NCBI GenBank assembly: GCA_963748405.1
Contig: CAVVIT010000006.1
Coordinates: 62,001 to 126,000, forward strand
Length of the DNA: 64,000 nucleotides
Reading direction: 5' to 3'
Source: Fen-1273 sp963748405
Lineage (GTDB): Bacteria; Bacteroidota; Ignavibacteria; UBA10030; UBA6906
The position numbers were made by a program, and so were the translations under genes. The notes below the pieces were generated by a model. The model did no database searches, had not been told where the DNA came from, and saw nothing but the letters and a program-made list of their open reading frames with translations. Positions 42,641 through 50,748 of this stretch are shown here, in pieces (the first letter of the stretch is position 1; each line of letters opens with the position of its first letter).

Positions 42641-42662
42641 CCCGCCCCGTGCTCGGGGCGGG
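42641..42662 (+). terminator. Hairpin after rpe
   Basis: CCCGCCCCG (42641-42649) pairs with CGGGGCGGG (42654-42662) across a 4-nt loop, 6 nt after the rpe stop. It is followed by a pyrimidine stretch, not a pure U-run, so it is a likely but not ideal intrinsic terminator. Confidence 0.6.
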
Positions 42663-42684
42663 CCTCCCTTCTCCAAGAAAAACC

Positions 42685-42713
42685 TTGACTTTTACCCCGC
42701 GCCGCCTTATATT
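42685..42713 (+). promoter_or_regulatory. Promoter for the Lrp-family regulator
   Basis: TTGACT (42685-42690), a 17-nt spacer, TATATT (42708-42713), close to the sigma70 consensus. Predicted start near 42720. The leader to ATG 42804 is about 84 nt; Lrp-type autoregulation is possible but no clear site is seen. Confidence 0.7.
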
Positions 42714-42803
42714 TGAAGCTAATAGATACACAACTCCTTAGTTATTTAGGAAACAACACAGGAACCACGCCCCGCCCCCCCTTGCCGGAGCGGCCCCCCC
42801 CCG

Positions 42804-43265
42804 ATGGTACTCGACGACATTGATGCGACGATCATGGACCTCCTCCAGAAGAAGGGGAGGACCCGACGCAACGACCTTGCGGAGGCTGTCGGCCTTTCCC
42901 TCCCTTCGGTGAGCGAGAGGCTCCGCAAGCTCGAGGAGAACGGCTACATCACCGGGTATTTCGCGACGGTCGACCCCCGCAAGCTGGGAAAGGACATCTG
43001 CGCGTTCATCTTCGTCACCGTGGATTCCTCCCGGCACTACCCGGGGTTCCTGGAGCACGCGCACGCGAACGACGAGATCCTGGAATGTCACGCCATCACC
43101 GGCGAGGGGTCGCATCTGCTGAAGGTCAGAACGGCGAACACCGCCTCCCTGGAAAAGCTCCTGGCGAAGATCCAGGCGTGGGCCGGTGTGCTGAACACGC
43201 GGACGAACCTGGTCCTGTCCACGTCGAAAGAGACCATGCGCATCAGGGTCGAACCCATGAAATGA
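42804..43265 (+). CDS. Lrp/AsnC-family transcriptional regulator
   Basis: A 153-residue DNA-binding regulator. The N-terminal winged helix-turn-helix (IDATIMDLLQKKGRTRRNDLAEAVGLSLPSVSERLRKLEENG) is followed by the RAM/AsnC ligand-binding domain (DICAFIFVTVDSS; ILECHAITGEGSHLLKVRT). Family members sense amino acids and control amino acid and nitrogen genes. It lies 57 nt upstream of glutamine synthetase on the same strand, so glnA is a likely target or co-transcribed partner. Confidence 0.94.
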   Translation: MVLDDIDATIMDLLQKKGRTRRNDLAEAVGLSLPSVSERLRKLEENGYITGYFATVDPRKLGKDICAFIFVTVDSSRHYPGFLEHAHANDEILECHAITGEGSHLLKVRTANTASLEKLLAKIQAWAGVLNTRTNLVLSTSKETMRIRVEPMK

Positions 43266-43322
43266 ACCGCACGACGGGAATGACGGACAAATCACACACC
43301 ACACCACCATAAAGGACACGCT

Positions 43323-44753
43323 ATGGCTAAGAGCTCCGGATCGCATCTGACCCGCGTCTTCAAGCTCATCAAGGATGAGGGGGTCAAGATGATCGACTTC
43401 AAATTCATCGACTTCCCGGGACACTGGCAGCACTTCTCGGTTCCCGTCGACAAACTCGAAGAGTCGTCGTTCGACGAGGGCTTCGGGTTCGACGGCTCGA
43501 GCATCCGGGGATGGAAGGCGATCAACGAAAGCGACATGCTCATCATTCCTGACGCGTCGACGGCGTTCATCGACAGGTTCGTCGAGACGAAGACGCTCAG
43601 CCTGACGTGCGACATCCACGACCCGCTGACGAAAGAACGGTACGAACGCGACCCCCGGGGGATCGCGCGCAAGGCGGAGTCCTACCTGAAATCGACGGGA
43701 CTCGCGGACACCGCCTTTTTCGGCGCCGAAGCGGAGTTCTTCGTTTTCGACGACGTCCGGTTCGATACGAACGAACACTCGAGCTACTACCACGTCGACT
43801 CGATTGAGGGTCGGTGGAATTCCGGGCGGGAGGAGATGCCCAACCTGGGATACAAGCCGCGCTACAAGGAAGGCTACTTTCCGGTGCCGCCGACCGACCA
43901 CCTGCAGGACCTGAGGAACGAGATGACGGCGAACCTGATCGCCGCCGGACTCGACGTTGAGGCCCAGCACCACGAGGTGGCGACCGCGGGACAGTCGGAA
44001 ATCGACCTGAAGTTCGCTCCTCTGCTCAAGAGCGCCGACGCGATGCTCGTGTTCAAGTACGTCATCAAGAACACGGCGGCGATGCGGGGACGGACCGTCA
44101 CGTTCATGCCGAAGCCGATCTTCGCCGACAACGGATCGGGGATGCACGTCCACCAGAGCCTCTGGAAGAACGGCAAGCCGCTGTTCTACGGGAACGGCTA
44201 CGCGAACCTGAGCGAGATGGCGCTCTACTACATCGGCGGCCTCCTGAAGCACGCTCCCGCCCTGTGCGCCATTGCGAACCCGACGACGAATTCCTACAAG
44301 CGCCTCGTCCCCGGGTTCGAGGCTCCCGTGAACCTGGCCTACTCGCAGCGGAACAGGAGCGCGTCGATACGCATTCCGATGTACTCGACGAACCCCAAGG
44401 CCAAGCGGGTGGAATTCCGCTGCCCGGACGCCGCGTGCAATCCGTACCTCGCGTTTTCCGCGATGCTGCTCGCCGGACTCGACGGCGTCATGAACAAGAT
44501 CGATCCGGGTGAACCCCTCGACAAGGACATTTACGATCTGTCCCCCGAGGAGCTGAAGAACGTTCCGTCGACGCCGGGATCGCTCGAGGAAGCGCTGCAC
44601 GCTCTCGAGGAAGATCACGATTTCCTCCTTCGCGGCGACGTGTTCACCGAAGACGTGATCGACGGCTGGATCGACTACAAGATGACCAAGGAGGTCAAAC
44701 CGATGGCCCTCCGTCCCCATCCGTACGAGTTCGGCCTCTACTTCGACGTGTAG
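43323..44753 (+). CDS. glnA: Glutamine synthetase type I
   Basis: Makes glutamine from glutamate, ammonia and ATP. The 476-residue length fits GSI. Visible motifs are FDGSSIRGW, FFGAEAEFFVFDD, QHHEVATAGQSEIDLKF, FMPKPIFADNGSGMHVHQS, NPTTNSYKRLVPGFEAP and NRSASIRIP. The KDIYDLSPEE segment retains a Tyr (Tyr404) at the adenylylation position of the beta subclass, so control by an adenylyltransferase is possible. An AAAGGACACG leader precedes ATG 43323. A 12-bp-stem hairpin follows the stop. Confidence 0.97.
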   Translation: MAKSSGSHLTRVFKLIKDEGVKMIDFKFIDFPGHWQHFSVPVDKLEESSFDEGFGFDGSSIRGWKAINESDMLIIPDASTAFIDRFVETKTLSLTCDIHDPLTKERYERDPRGIARKAESYLKSTGLADTAFFGAEAEFFVFDDVRFDTNEHSSYYHVDSIEGRWNSGREEMPNLGYKPRYKEGYFPVPPTDHLQDLRNEMTANLIAAGLDVEAQHHEVATAGQSEIDLKFAPLLKSADAMLVFKYVIKNTAAMRGRTVTFMPKPIFADNGSGMHVHQSLWKNGKPLFYGNGYANLSEMALYYIGGLLKHAPALCAIANPTTNSYKRLVPGFEAPVNLAYSQRNRSASIRIPMYSTNPKAKRVEFRCPDAACNPYLAFSAMLLAGLDGVMNKIDPGEPLDKDIYDLSPEELKNVPSTPGSLEEALHALEEDHDFLLRGDVFTEDVIDGWIDYKMTKEVKPMALRPHPYEFGLYFDV

Positions 44754-44777
44754 TCTCGGGCGTCATCATGCGTCATG

Positions 44778-44815
44778 GCGGCGTCCTCCGCGGGCTGGTC
44801 CCGGGAGGACGCCGC
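44778..44815 (+). terminator. Hairpin after glnA
   Basis: GCGGCGTCCTCC (44778-44789) pairs perfectly with GGAGGACGCCGC (44804-44815) over a 14-nt loop, 24 nt after the glnA stop. The following bases (GTCGTTTCC) are a poor U-tract. Confidence 0.6.
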
Positions 44816-44839
44816 GTCGTTTCCGGGCGCGCTCCCGGC

Positions 44840-44868
44840 TTGTGTTTGCGGGGTGAAATCCCTATTTT
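44840..44868 (+). promoter_or_regulatory. Promoter for enoyl-CoA hydratase-apt
   Basis: TTGTGT (44840-44845), a 17-nt spacer, TATTTT (44863-44868). The expected transcription start is at or next to ATG 44875, with no room for a Shine-Dalgarno site: a candidate leaderless transcript. Confidence 0.55.
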
Positions 44869-44874
44869 CGTTTC

Positions 44875-45657
44875 ATGGATTTCACCAGGATCTCCTATGA
44901 GAGCGCGGAGCGCCGCGCGCTGATCACGCTGCGCCGGGCGGAGAAGCGGAATGCGCTCGACGACGTGATGGTGCAGGAGCTGACGCTCGCATTCACCGCC
45001 GCAGGCCGTGATCCGGCCGTCAAGGTCGTCACGCTCGCAGGCGACGGTCCCGCCTTCTGCGCCGGCGCCGACCTGGAATACCTCCAGCGGATCTCCTCCT
45101 ACGACCTCGAAGCCCACCGGGCGGACTCCCGGCGGCTCGCCGCCCTCTACAGGCTGATCTACGAGATGCGCAAGCCCGTCGTGGCCGCCGTGCACGGTCC
45201 GGCGCTCGCCGGGGGATGCGGGCTGGCAAGCGTCTGCGATTTCGTGGTCGCCTCCCGCGAGGACGCGCGGTTCGGCTACACGGAGGTCCAGATCGGCTTC
45301 ATCCCCGCCGTCGTCATGGTTTTCCTCATCAAGAGGGTGGGGGAGGGGCGGGCGCGGGAGCTCGTGCTGCGCGGGGCGGTCCTCGACGCGGAGGAAGCGA
45401 AGGGAGCGGGCCTTGTCAGCATCGTCGTTCCCCGGAAATCGCTGGCCGGCGCGGTCGACGCCCTTGTCGGCGAGCTCCTCACGCGGAACAGCGCCTCCTC
45501 GATGGGGCTCTGCAAGGACATGCTTGCAAAGCTCGACGGGATGAACTTCCTGGATGCGATCGATTTCGCCGCGAACATGAACGCGGCCGCGCGCATGACC
45601 CCCGACTGCCGGCGCGGCGTCGGGGCATTCCTCGCCAAAGAAAAAATCACGTGGTGA
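44875..45657 (+). CDS. Enoyl-CoA hydratase/isomerase family protein
   Basis: A 260-residue crotonase-fold protein acting on a CoA thioester. The oxyanion-hole segments are visible: FCAGADLEYLQ near residue 62 and HGPALAGGCGLASVCDFVVAS near 105. FGYTEVQIGFIPAV carries a Glu (TEV) in a catalytic position used by hydratases and methylglutaconyl-CoA hydratases. The C-terminal helices are standard. The exact substrate, whether fatty acid or branched-chain amino acid degradation, cannot be read. It starts only 6 nt after a -10 box with no SD. apt begins 1 nt after its stop. Confidence 0.9.
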   Translation: MDFTRISYESAERRALITLRRAEKRNALDDVMVQELTLAFTAAGRDPAVKVVTLAGDGPAFCAGADLEYLQRISSYDLEAHRADSRRLAALYRLIYEMRKPVVAAVHGPALAGGCGLASVCDFVVASREDARFGYTEVQIGFIPAVVMVFLIKRVGEGRARELVLRGAVLDAEEAKGAGLVSIVVPRKSLAGAVDALVGELLTRNSASSMGLCKDMLAKLDGMNFLDAIDFAANMNAAARMTPDCRRGVGAFLAKEKITW

Positions 45658-45658
45658 C

Positions 45659-46192
45659 ATGACGACATTGCCCGATCTTCACGACGCTGTGCGCACGGTC
45701 CCCGATTTTCCGAAGAAGGGGATCATGTTCCGCGACATCACGACGCTGTTCAAAGACGGTCCCGCGCTCCGGCGGGTCCTCGACCTCCTTGAGGAACGGT
45801 ACCGGGGGACGGCCGTGGACAAGGTCGTCGGGATCGAATCCCGCGGGTTCATCCTGGGCGGAGCGCTCGCCGCAAGGCTCGGCGCCGGGTTCGTCCCGGT
45901 GCGCAAGCCCGGCAAGCTTCCCGCCGCCGCGATCCGGGAAACGTACAGCCTGGAGTACGGCACGGACACGGTGGAGGTGCACGCCGACGCCGTCGCTCCG
46001 GGGGAGAGGATCCTGCTGCACGACGACCTCCTGGCGACCGGGGGGACGATGGGAGCCGCGTGCCGTCTGGTGGAAAGGCTCGGCGGCGTCATCGTCGGCG
46101 TCTCCTTCGTCATCGAGCTTCCCGCCCTGAAGGGGCGGGCTGCTCTCGCCGGGCGCGACGTCCACGCGATTCTGAGTTTCGAGGGGGACTGA
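45659..46192 (+). CDS. apt: Adenine phosphoribosyltransferase
   Basis: Converts adenine and PRPP to AMP in purine salvage. The 177-residue protein has DFPKKGIMFRDITTLFKDG near the start, VVGIESRGFILGGALAARLGAGFVPVRKPGKLP, and the PRPP-binding loop LLHDDLLATGGTMGAA. It is co-transcribed with the enoyl-CoA hydratase gene in front. The long open frame covering its 3' end belongs to the next gene's upstream region and is not coding. Confidence 0.96.
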   Translation: MTTLPDLHDAVRTVPDFPKKGIMFRDITTLFKDGPALRRVLDLLEERYRGTAVDKVVGIESRGFILGGALAARLGAGFVPVRKPGKLPAAAIRETYSLEYGTDTVEVHADAVAPGERILLHDDLLATGGTMGAACRLVERLGGVIVGVSFVIELPALKGRAALAGRDVHAILSFEGD

Positions 46193-46260
46193 ACGGCCGC
46201 CCGTCGCACGCCGCGCCCCCCGCCGTCGCATCACACGATCCGCCCCGGAGCCTTCCTGCC

Positions 46261-47634
46261 ATGAAAACGATCATCGAACCGTTCAAGATCAAGTCCGTCG
46301 AGCCTATCCGCTTCAGCACGCGCGAGGAGCGCGAGATGGTTCTCCGGCGGGGCGACTACAATCTCTTCTGCGTCCCCGCCGAGGACGTCCTGATCGACCT
46401 GCTGACCGACAGCGGAACGTCCGCGATGAGCGCGGCGCAGTGGGGAGGGATGATGCAGGGTGACGAATCGTACGCGGGGGCGAAGAGCTTCTTCCGGTTC
46501 GAGGCGAAGGTCAGGGAGCTCACGGGCTTCAAGCACATCATCCCGACGCACCAGGGACGGGCGGCCGAGCGCATTCTCTTTGCGCTCGTGGGCGGGGCGG
46601 GGAAGATCATTCCGAACAATTCGCACTTCGATACCACGCGGGCGAACGCGGAGTTTTCCGGGGCCGAGGCGGTGGACCTTCCCACGGCGGACGGGCTCGA
46701 CCCGGATCTTCTGGCCGACTTCAAGGGGAACATGGACACGGAGGCGCTTCAGAGCCTCATCCTCAGGTCGGGGGAAGGGCACATCCCCGTCTGCATCATG
46801 ACGGTGACGAACAACTCCGGGGGGGGACAGCCCGTTTCGATGGAGAACATTCGCACGACGGCCGCCATCTGCCGGTCCCGCGGGATACCGTTCTTTCTCG
46901 ACGCCTGCCGTTTCGCGGAGAACGCGTACTTCATCAAGAAACGGGAGCGGGGGTACGCGGATGTTCCCGTGAAGACGATCGTGCAGGAGATGTTCTCCTA
47001 CGCGGACGGGGCCACGATGAGCGCGAAGAAGGATGCGCTCGTCAACATGGGCGGCTTCCTTGCGCTGAACGACGACGCCCTCGCGCTGCGCGCCCGCAAC
47101 CTGCTGATCATCACGGAAGGATTCCCGACCTACGGGGGGCTTGCCGGGCGCGATCTGGAAGCGATCGCACAGGGTCTCGATGAGATCCTGGACGAGAACT
47201 ACCTGCACTACCGCATACGGTCCGTGGAGTACCTGGGAGAGCGGCTCGTTGCGGGGGGCGTGCCGATCCTCAGGCCCCCCGGCGGACACGCAATCTACCT
47301 GAATGCGAAGAAGTTCCTCCCCCACGTCCCCCCGCACGAGTTTCCCGGTCAGTCGGTCGTTGTGGAGCTGTACCGGGAGGGAGGGATCCGTTCCGTGGAG
47401 ATCGGGAGCGTGATGTTCGGACGGAACGACGAACGGGGAACGTTCGTCCCCTCGCGCATGGAGCTCGTCCGGCTGGCGATCCCCCGCCGCGTGTACACGC
47501 AAAGCCACATCGACTACGTCATCGAGGTCGTTCTCGGGTGCTTCGCCAGGAGGGACCAGATGAAGGGGTACAGGATCGTCGAAGAGCCCCCCATGCTCAG
47601 GCATTTTACGGCGAAATTCGCCCCGCTGGGGTGA
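46261..47634 (+). CDS. tnaA: Tryptophanase (beta-eliminating lyase)
   Basis: PLP enzyme that splits tryptophan to indole, pyruvate and ammonia. The 457-residue protein shows the family pattern throughout: DLLTDSGTSAMS, FKHIIPTHQGRAAE, FLDACRFAENAYF, and the PLP-lysine segment TMSAKKDALVNMGG (Lys257). The tail reads LRHFTAKF; the His matches tryptophanase, where tyrosine phenol-lyase has Phe. VEIGSVMFGR also follows tryptophanase. ATG 46261 is used; the upstream open frame overlaps apt. No leader peptide or permease gene (tnaC/tnaB) is adjacent. It may share a transcript with apt. Confidence 0.9.
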   Translation: MKTIIEPFKIKSVEPIRFSTREEREMVLRRGDYNLFCVPAEDVLIDLLTDSGTSAMSAAQWGGMMQGDESYAGAKSFFRFEAKVRELTGFKHIIPTHQGRAAERILFALVGGAGKIIPNNSHFDTTRANAEFSGAEAVDLPTADGLDPDLLADFKGNMDTEALQSLILRSGEGHIPVCIMTVTNNSGGGQPVSMENIRTTAAICRSRGIPFFLDACRFAENAYFIKKRERGYADVPVKTIVQEMFSYADGATMSAKKDALVNMGGFLALNDDALALRARNLLIITEGFPTYGGLAGRDLEAIAQGLDEILDENYLHYRIRSVEYLGERLVAGGVPILRPPGGHAIYLNAKKFLPHVPPHEFPGQSVVVELYREGGIRSVEIGSVMFGRNDERGTFVPSRMELVRLAIPRRVYTQSHIDYVIEVVLGCFARRDQMKGYRIVEEPPMLRHFTAKFAPLG

Positions 47635-47661
47635 TGTTCAGGGCTTTTCCGCAAAAAATCG

Positions 47662-47690
47662 TTGCTTCCGAAGGGGGAAAATGGTATACT
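47662..47690 (+). promoter_or_regulatory. Promoter for the Yip1-domain gene
   Basis: TTGCTT (47662-47667), a 17-nt spacer, TATACT (47685-47690). Predicted start near 47697, about 29 nt before ATG 47726. Confidence 0.65.
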
Positions 47691-47725
47691 TCTAAATATA
47701 TGAATTCCATCAGGTTACGACGCGC

Positions 47726-48418
47726 ATGATCGCCTGCACCGTGTGCGGAACGCAGAACGACGAGTTCGCGGTCGTCTGTGCCTCGTGCAAGAGTTTCCTT
47801 CAGACGAAGGTGGATAACCTCAATCTTTTCGAGACTCTCTGGAGCCTGATGGAATCGCCCCGCGCCGCATTCCGCCGGATCGCGCTGGCCCGGCACAAGA
47901 ACTACGTCATACTCCTGAGCTGCCTTCTCGGTGTCGCACTCGTCTACGCGCTTTTCTGGTTCAAGAACCTGGGGAACAGGTTTCCCGATTTCCTGCTCCT
48001 CGTGGGCGCGGGCATCGTCGCCGGCCCCGTCATCGGGATACTCTTCACGTACGTTCTCAGCGTGCTGGTCCACCGCGTGGGGCGCCTCCTCGGGGGAAAG
48101 GGGACGTACAGGAACGTGCGCGCCGCGACGGTGTACGCGTCCGTCCCCGTCGTCTATTCGCTCATCCTTGTCTTCCCGATCGAGATCGCGATCTTCGGCC
48201 CCTACTTTTTTTCCGACAACCCTCCGCCGCTCGTGATCAATCCCGCGGCGTACATCGTGCTTCTCGCCTTTGACGCCGCCGCGGTGCTCTGGTCGCTCGT
48301 GCTCCTCGTCGAGGGGGCGGTCGTCGTGAACGGGTTCAGCAGGGGGAAAGCGGCCCTTCTTGCCGCCGTCGTCGTTTCACTGACGTCGCTTGCCGTCTAC
48401 GGCCTCAGGTTCGCCTAG
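47726..48418 (+). CDS. Zinc-ribbon and Yip1-domain membrane protein
   Basis: A 230-residue protein. The first 25 residues form a small zinc ribbon (CTVC...CASC). A linker leads to five predicted membrane helices of the Yip1 type. The amphipathic segment LWSLMESPRAAFRRIALARHKNY just before the first helix is typical of bacterial Yip1 proteins. Function in bacteria is unknown. It has its own promoter. The following gene starts 1 nt after its stop. Confidence 0.8.
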   Translation: MIACTVCGTQNDEFAVVCASCKSFLQTKVDNLNLFETLWSLMESPRAAFRRIALARHKNYVILLSCLLGVALVYALFWFKNLGNRFPDFLLLVGAGIVAGPVIGILFTYVLSVLVHRVGRLLGGKGTYRNVRAATVYASVPVVYSLILVFPIEIAIFGPYFFSDNPPPLVINPAAYIVLLAFDAAAVLWSLVLLVEGAVVVNGFSRGKAALLAAVVVSLTSLAVYGLRFA

Positions 48419-48419
48419 G

Positions 48420-48791
48420 ATGGAGACGGAAGAATTCGAGAAGACCGTGCAGGAGGTGTTCGACCGCCTCCCCGCACCCTTCCGCGAGGCGATCGACAAC
48501 GTGCACATCGTCGTCGAGGACCGGCCTTCGGGGGAAACGGGGAGGAGGGTCGGTTACAGGCCGGGGACGCTGTTGCTGGGCCTGTACGAAGGGATCCCGC
48601 TGACGAAGCGGGGGACGTCGTACGGGATGTACGCCGTAGTGCCGGACAAGATCACGCTCTACCGCGAGAACATACGCGCAGTCGCTCCGGGCCGGGAGGA
48701 GATGCGCGGTGTCATACGGGACACGCTCATCCACGAGATCGGTCACTACTTCGGGATGAACGAGCGGCAGATCCGCGCGGCCGGCTACTGA
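48420..48791 (+). CDS. Zincin-like metallopeptidase family protein (PF06262-type)
   Basis: A 123-residue protein of the short minimal zincin family. The zinc-binding motif HEIGHYFGM (His105, Glu106, His109) lies near the C-terminus, followed by the third acidic ligand region (NERQIR). The preceding TLYRENI and the segment VHIVVEDRPS are also family-typical. Substrate and role unknown. ATG 48420 begins right after the Yip1 gene stop. Confidence 0.88.
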   Translation: METEEFEKTVQEVFDRLPAPFREAIDNVHIVVEDRPSGETGRRVGYRPGTLLLGLYEGIPLTKRGTSYGMYAVVPDKITLYRENIRAVAPGREEMRGVIRDTLIHEIGHYFGMNERQIRAAGY

Positions 48792-48826
48792 CGGGACGGA
48801 GTTCATCATCGAAAGGACGCAATGCA

Positions 48827-49126
48827 ATGCCCAGAGTCATGTTCACCATCTCCTACGCGATCAAACCGGACCTTCGGGAGGCCTACCTGGAGCATGCCCG
48901 CCGGATGAAGGAGCATTTCACGACGGCGGGAAAGAAAAACTACGCGGTGTTCGAGACGCGCGGAAAGAAGAACCACTTCACTGAAGTGTTCATCACGAAC
49001 AGCGTCGAGGAGTATGACACGCTGGAAGACAACCAGGATGAGAAGACGGAGGCGTTGATCGGGAAGCTCGATGAATTTATCGACGACAACGGGATGAAAT
49101 ACTCCACGCTCCTGGAAGCACTCTGA
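48827..49126 (+). CDS. Small ABM-like alpha/beta protein
   Basis: A 99-residue protein with a beta-alpha-beta pattern (VMFTISYAIKPDLREAYLEHARRM...FTEVFITNSVEEYDTLED). It resembles dimeric alpha/beta-barrel proteins of the antibiotic-biosynthesis-monooxygenase type. No cofactor or catalytic residue is obvious. GAAAGGA provides an SD. It is followed closely by the hemerythrin gene. Function unknown. Confidence 0.7.
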   Translation: MPRVMFTISYAIKPDLREAYLEHARRMKEHFTTAGKKNYAVFETRGKKNHFTEVFITNSVEEYDTLEDNQDEKTEALIGKLDEFIDDNGMKYSTLLEAL

Positions 49127-49133
49127 TCCTCGC

Positions 49134-49625
49134 GTGACCGTGGCAGCACGAAGGCACATTGATCCCATCGCCCGCTTCATGCAGGAGCACGACGAGGCGC
49201 TCGTCCAGCTCTCCGCCCTGAAGAAAGCGACGACGGCGATCGCCGAGTCGGGTTTTACGATGGACGCCTGGAGGAAGGTGCTCCGGGCCGTGGAATTCAT
49301 CGAAGTCGAAGTGAGCGTCCACAACCGGAGCGAGGAGGATGCGCTCTTCCCGGTTCTCGAGCGGTACGTCGAGGGACCGACCGGGCTCATGAGGGAGGAC
49401 CACAAAGTCCTGAAGAAGGAATTCCGCCGCCTGCGGCGTGCGGTCGACCGGCTCGACGCCCACCGGAAGGACGGGGCGGCGGCGTCCTCGCTCGAGGAAG
49501 TCGCAAGGGTCATCGTCCAGATTTTCGTCAACCACATTCACAAGGAAAACCACATCCTCTTTCCCCTCGTTCAGAAGTTCCTCACCAGGGACGCTCTGAG
49601 AGAAGTCGCCCGCCGGATGGTGTAA
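49134..49625 (+). CDS. Hemerythrin HHE-domain protein
   Basis: A 163-residue four-helix bundle with the HHE iron-ligand pattern: FMQEHDEAL (first His-x-x-x-Glu/Asp), VHNRSEEDALFPVLE (His and Glu), REDHKVLKKEF, and NHIHKENHILFPLVQ at the end. It probably holds a non-heme di-iron site for oxygen or nitric oxide sensing, storage or iron-sulfur repair. It starts at GTG 49134 (a GTG two codons later is possible). It lies between the ABM-like and DUF971 genes in one transcription unit. Confidence 0.88.
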   Translation: MTVAARRHIDPIARFMQEHDEALVQLSALKKATTAIAESGFTMDAWRKVLRAVEFIEVEVSVHNRSEEDALFPVLERYVEGPTGLMREDHKVLKKEFRRLRRAVDRLDAHRKDGAAASSLEEVARVIVQIFVNHIHKENHILFPLVQKFLTRDALREVARRMV

Positions 49626-49644
49626 ACACAACAGCGATGCCCGC

Positions 49645-49992
49645 GTGCACCTGACACAGTTCAAACAGCAGCCCGGCGGCAATGTCCTGATGGTGTGGGA
49701 CGACGGCCATGCCGGGCCCGTTTCCCTGCGCCGTCTCCGGGACGGATGTCCCTGTGCCTCCTGCATGGGGGAGACGGTGCTGCTCAGGACGTACACTCCT
49801 CCGCCGAAGGACACGACGGCGCCCGGGCGGTACGAGCTGAAGGGAGCATCGGCGGTGGGAAATTACGCGCTCCAGTTCCGGTGGGGCGACGGCCACGGCG
49901 AGGGGATTTATCCGTGGGAGCTGCTCAGGGGGATGTGCGAGTGCCCCGCGTGCTCGGCGGGACGGGACGACGGGGGTGGACCCGATGAATGA
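49645..49992 (+). CDS. DUF971 (gamma-butyrobetaine hydroxylase N-terminal-like) protein
   Basis: A 115-residue protein with the DUF971 core: LMVWDDGHAGPVSLRRLRDGCPCASC, then YALQFRWGDGHGEGIYPWELLRGMCECPAC. The cysteines could bind zinc. Stand-alone DUF971 proteins are often linked to iron-sulfur or Apd1/ApbC (Mrp) functions, but a precise role is not established. It starts at GTG 49645. The flavin reductase gene overlaps its end by 8 nt, so they are coupled. Confidence 0.86.
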   Translation: MHLTQFKQQPGGNVLMVWDDGHAGPVSLRRLRDGCPCASCMGETVLLRTYTPPPKDTTAPGRYELKGASAVGNYALQFRWGDGHGEGIYPWELLRGMCECPACSAGRDDGGGPDE

Positions 49993-50467
49993 CAGGGAAA
50001 CGGTGGGACGGGTCCTCCAGCAGATCCCGTACGGACTGTACGTCGTGGGGTCGCTGAATGGAACGGTTCCCTCGACGATCGTGGCCAACTGGGTGACGCA
50101 GGTCTCCTTCGCCCCTCCCTGGGTCGCGATCGCGGTGGAGGAGGGATCCCGGATGAAGGAGTACATCGGCGCGTCGGGGTTCTTCTCCGTCAACATCCTT
50201 CCTTCGGGCGGAAGGGAAACGGCGAAGGCCTTTCTCAAGGGACCGGAGGCTGCGGGAACGACGATCGGGGGGAAGAAATTCGAACCGGCCGGAAACGGGA
50301 CCCCCTTCCTCGTCGATGCCAGCGCGTCGTTCGAGTGCCGCGTCATGCAGACGCTCGCGGTCCCCGATCATCACCTCTTCATCGGCGAGGTCGTCGATGC
50401 CGTGCTCCGCAGGGAGGGGGCCGGCGTCCTGACGCTGAGCGAAACGGGGTGGCGCTACAAACGCTGA
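49985..50467 (+). CDS. Flavin reductase-like domain protein
   Basis: A 160-residue protein of the FMN-binding split-barrel flavin reductase family. Visible pattern: IPYGLYVVGS, STIVANWVTQVSFAPPWVAIAVEEGS, FFSVNILP, and HHLFIGEVVDA with a conserved His. Family members reduce FMN with NAD(P)H or act in rubredoxin-coupled electron transfer; the partner is unknown. ATG 49985 lies inside the end of the DUF971 gene; a GTG three codons upstream is an alternative. Confidence 0.87.
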   Translation: MNDRETVGRVLQQIPYGLYVVGSLNGTVPSTIVANWVTQVSFAPPWVAIAVEEGSRMKEYIGASGFFSVNILPSGGRETAKAFLKGPEAAGTTIGGKKFEPAGNGTPFLVDASASFECRVMQTLAVPDHHLFIGEVVDAVLRREGAGVLTLSETGWRYKR

Positions 50468-50492
50468 AACGTCAAGAATACGGAGTGGGACA

Positions 50493-50681
50493 ATGGCTGC
50501 ACGGGACATGTTCGAGTCGTTCACCGCGGCGCTCCCGGAGCGCGAGAAGGAACTGCTGCGGGATCTCATCGGTGCGCGCCGGACGGACATGATGGCGGCG
50601 CGCAGTGAAGAGGCGCGCGTGAGGATGGCCGAGGAGTTCATCAGGGAAGCGCGCGCCGCGATGAACGCCCGGAAGAAGTAG
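50493..50681 (+). CDS. Small hypothetical helical protein
   Basis: A 62-residue, highly charged, all-helical protein (MFESFTAALPEREKELLRDLI...AEEFIREARAAMNARKK) that I do not recognise. A GGAGTGGGA SD precedes ATG 50493. Codon use resembles its neighbours. It is the last + strand gene before a hairpin that separates it from the convergent peptidase gene. Confidence 0.6.
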   Translation: MAARDMFESFTAALPEREKELLRDLIGARRTDMMAARSEEARVRMAEEFIREARAAMNARKK

Positions 50682-50691
50682 CCGCCCCCTC

Positions 50692-50734
50692 GCGCCGGGC
50701 CGTCCCTCCGCCCCGAAGGGCGGGCGCCCGGCGC
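50692..50734. terminator. Bidirectional hairpin between convergent genes
   Basis: GCGCCGGGC (50692-50700) pairs with GCCCGGCGC (50726-50734). The loop holds a second GC stem (CGCCC/GGGCG). It lies between the + strand small gene and the - strand peptidase gene, so it probably stops transcription from both sides. Confidence 0.6.
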
Positions 50735-50748
50735 ACGGGACGCGATGG

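Noticed and set aside
46261..47634. Tyrosine phenol-lyase instead of tryptophanase
   Set aside because: The tail LRHFTAK has His where tyrosine phenol-lyase has Phe, and VEIGS follows the tryptophanase pattern.
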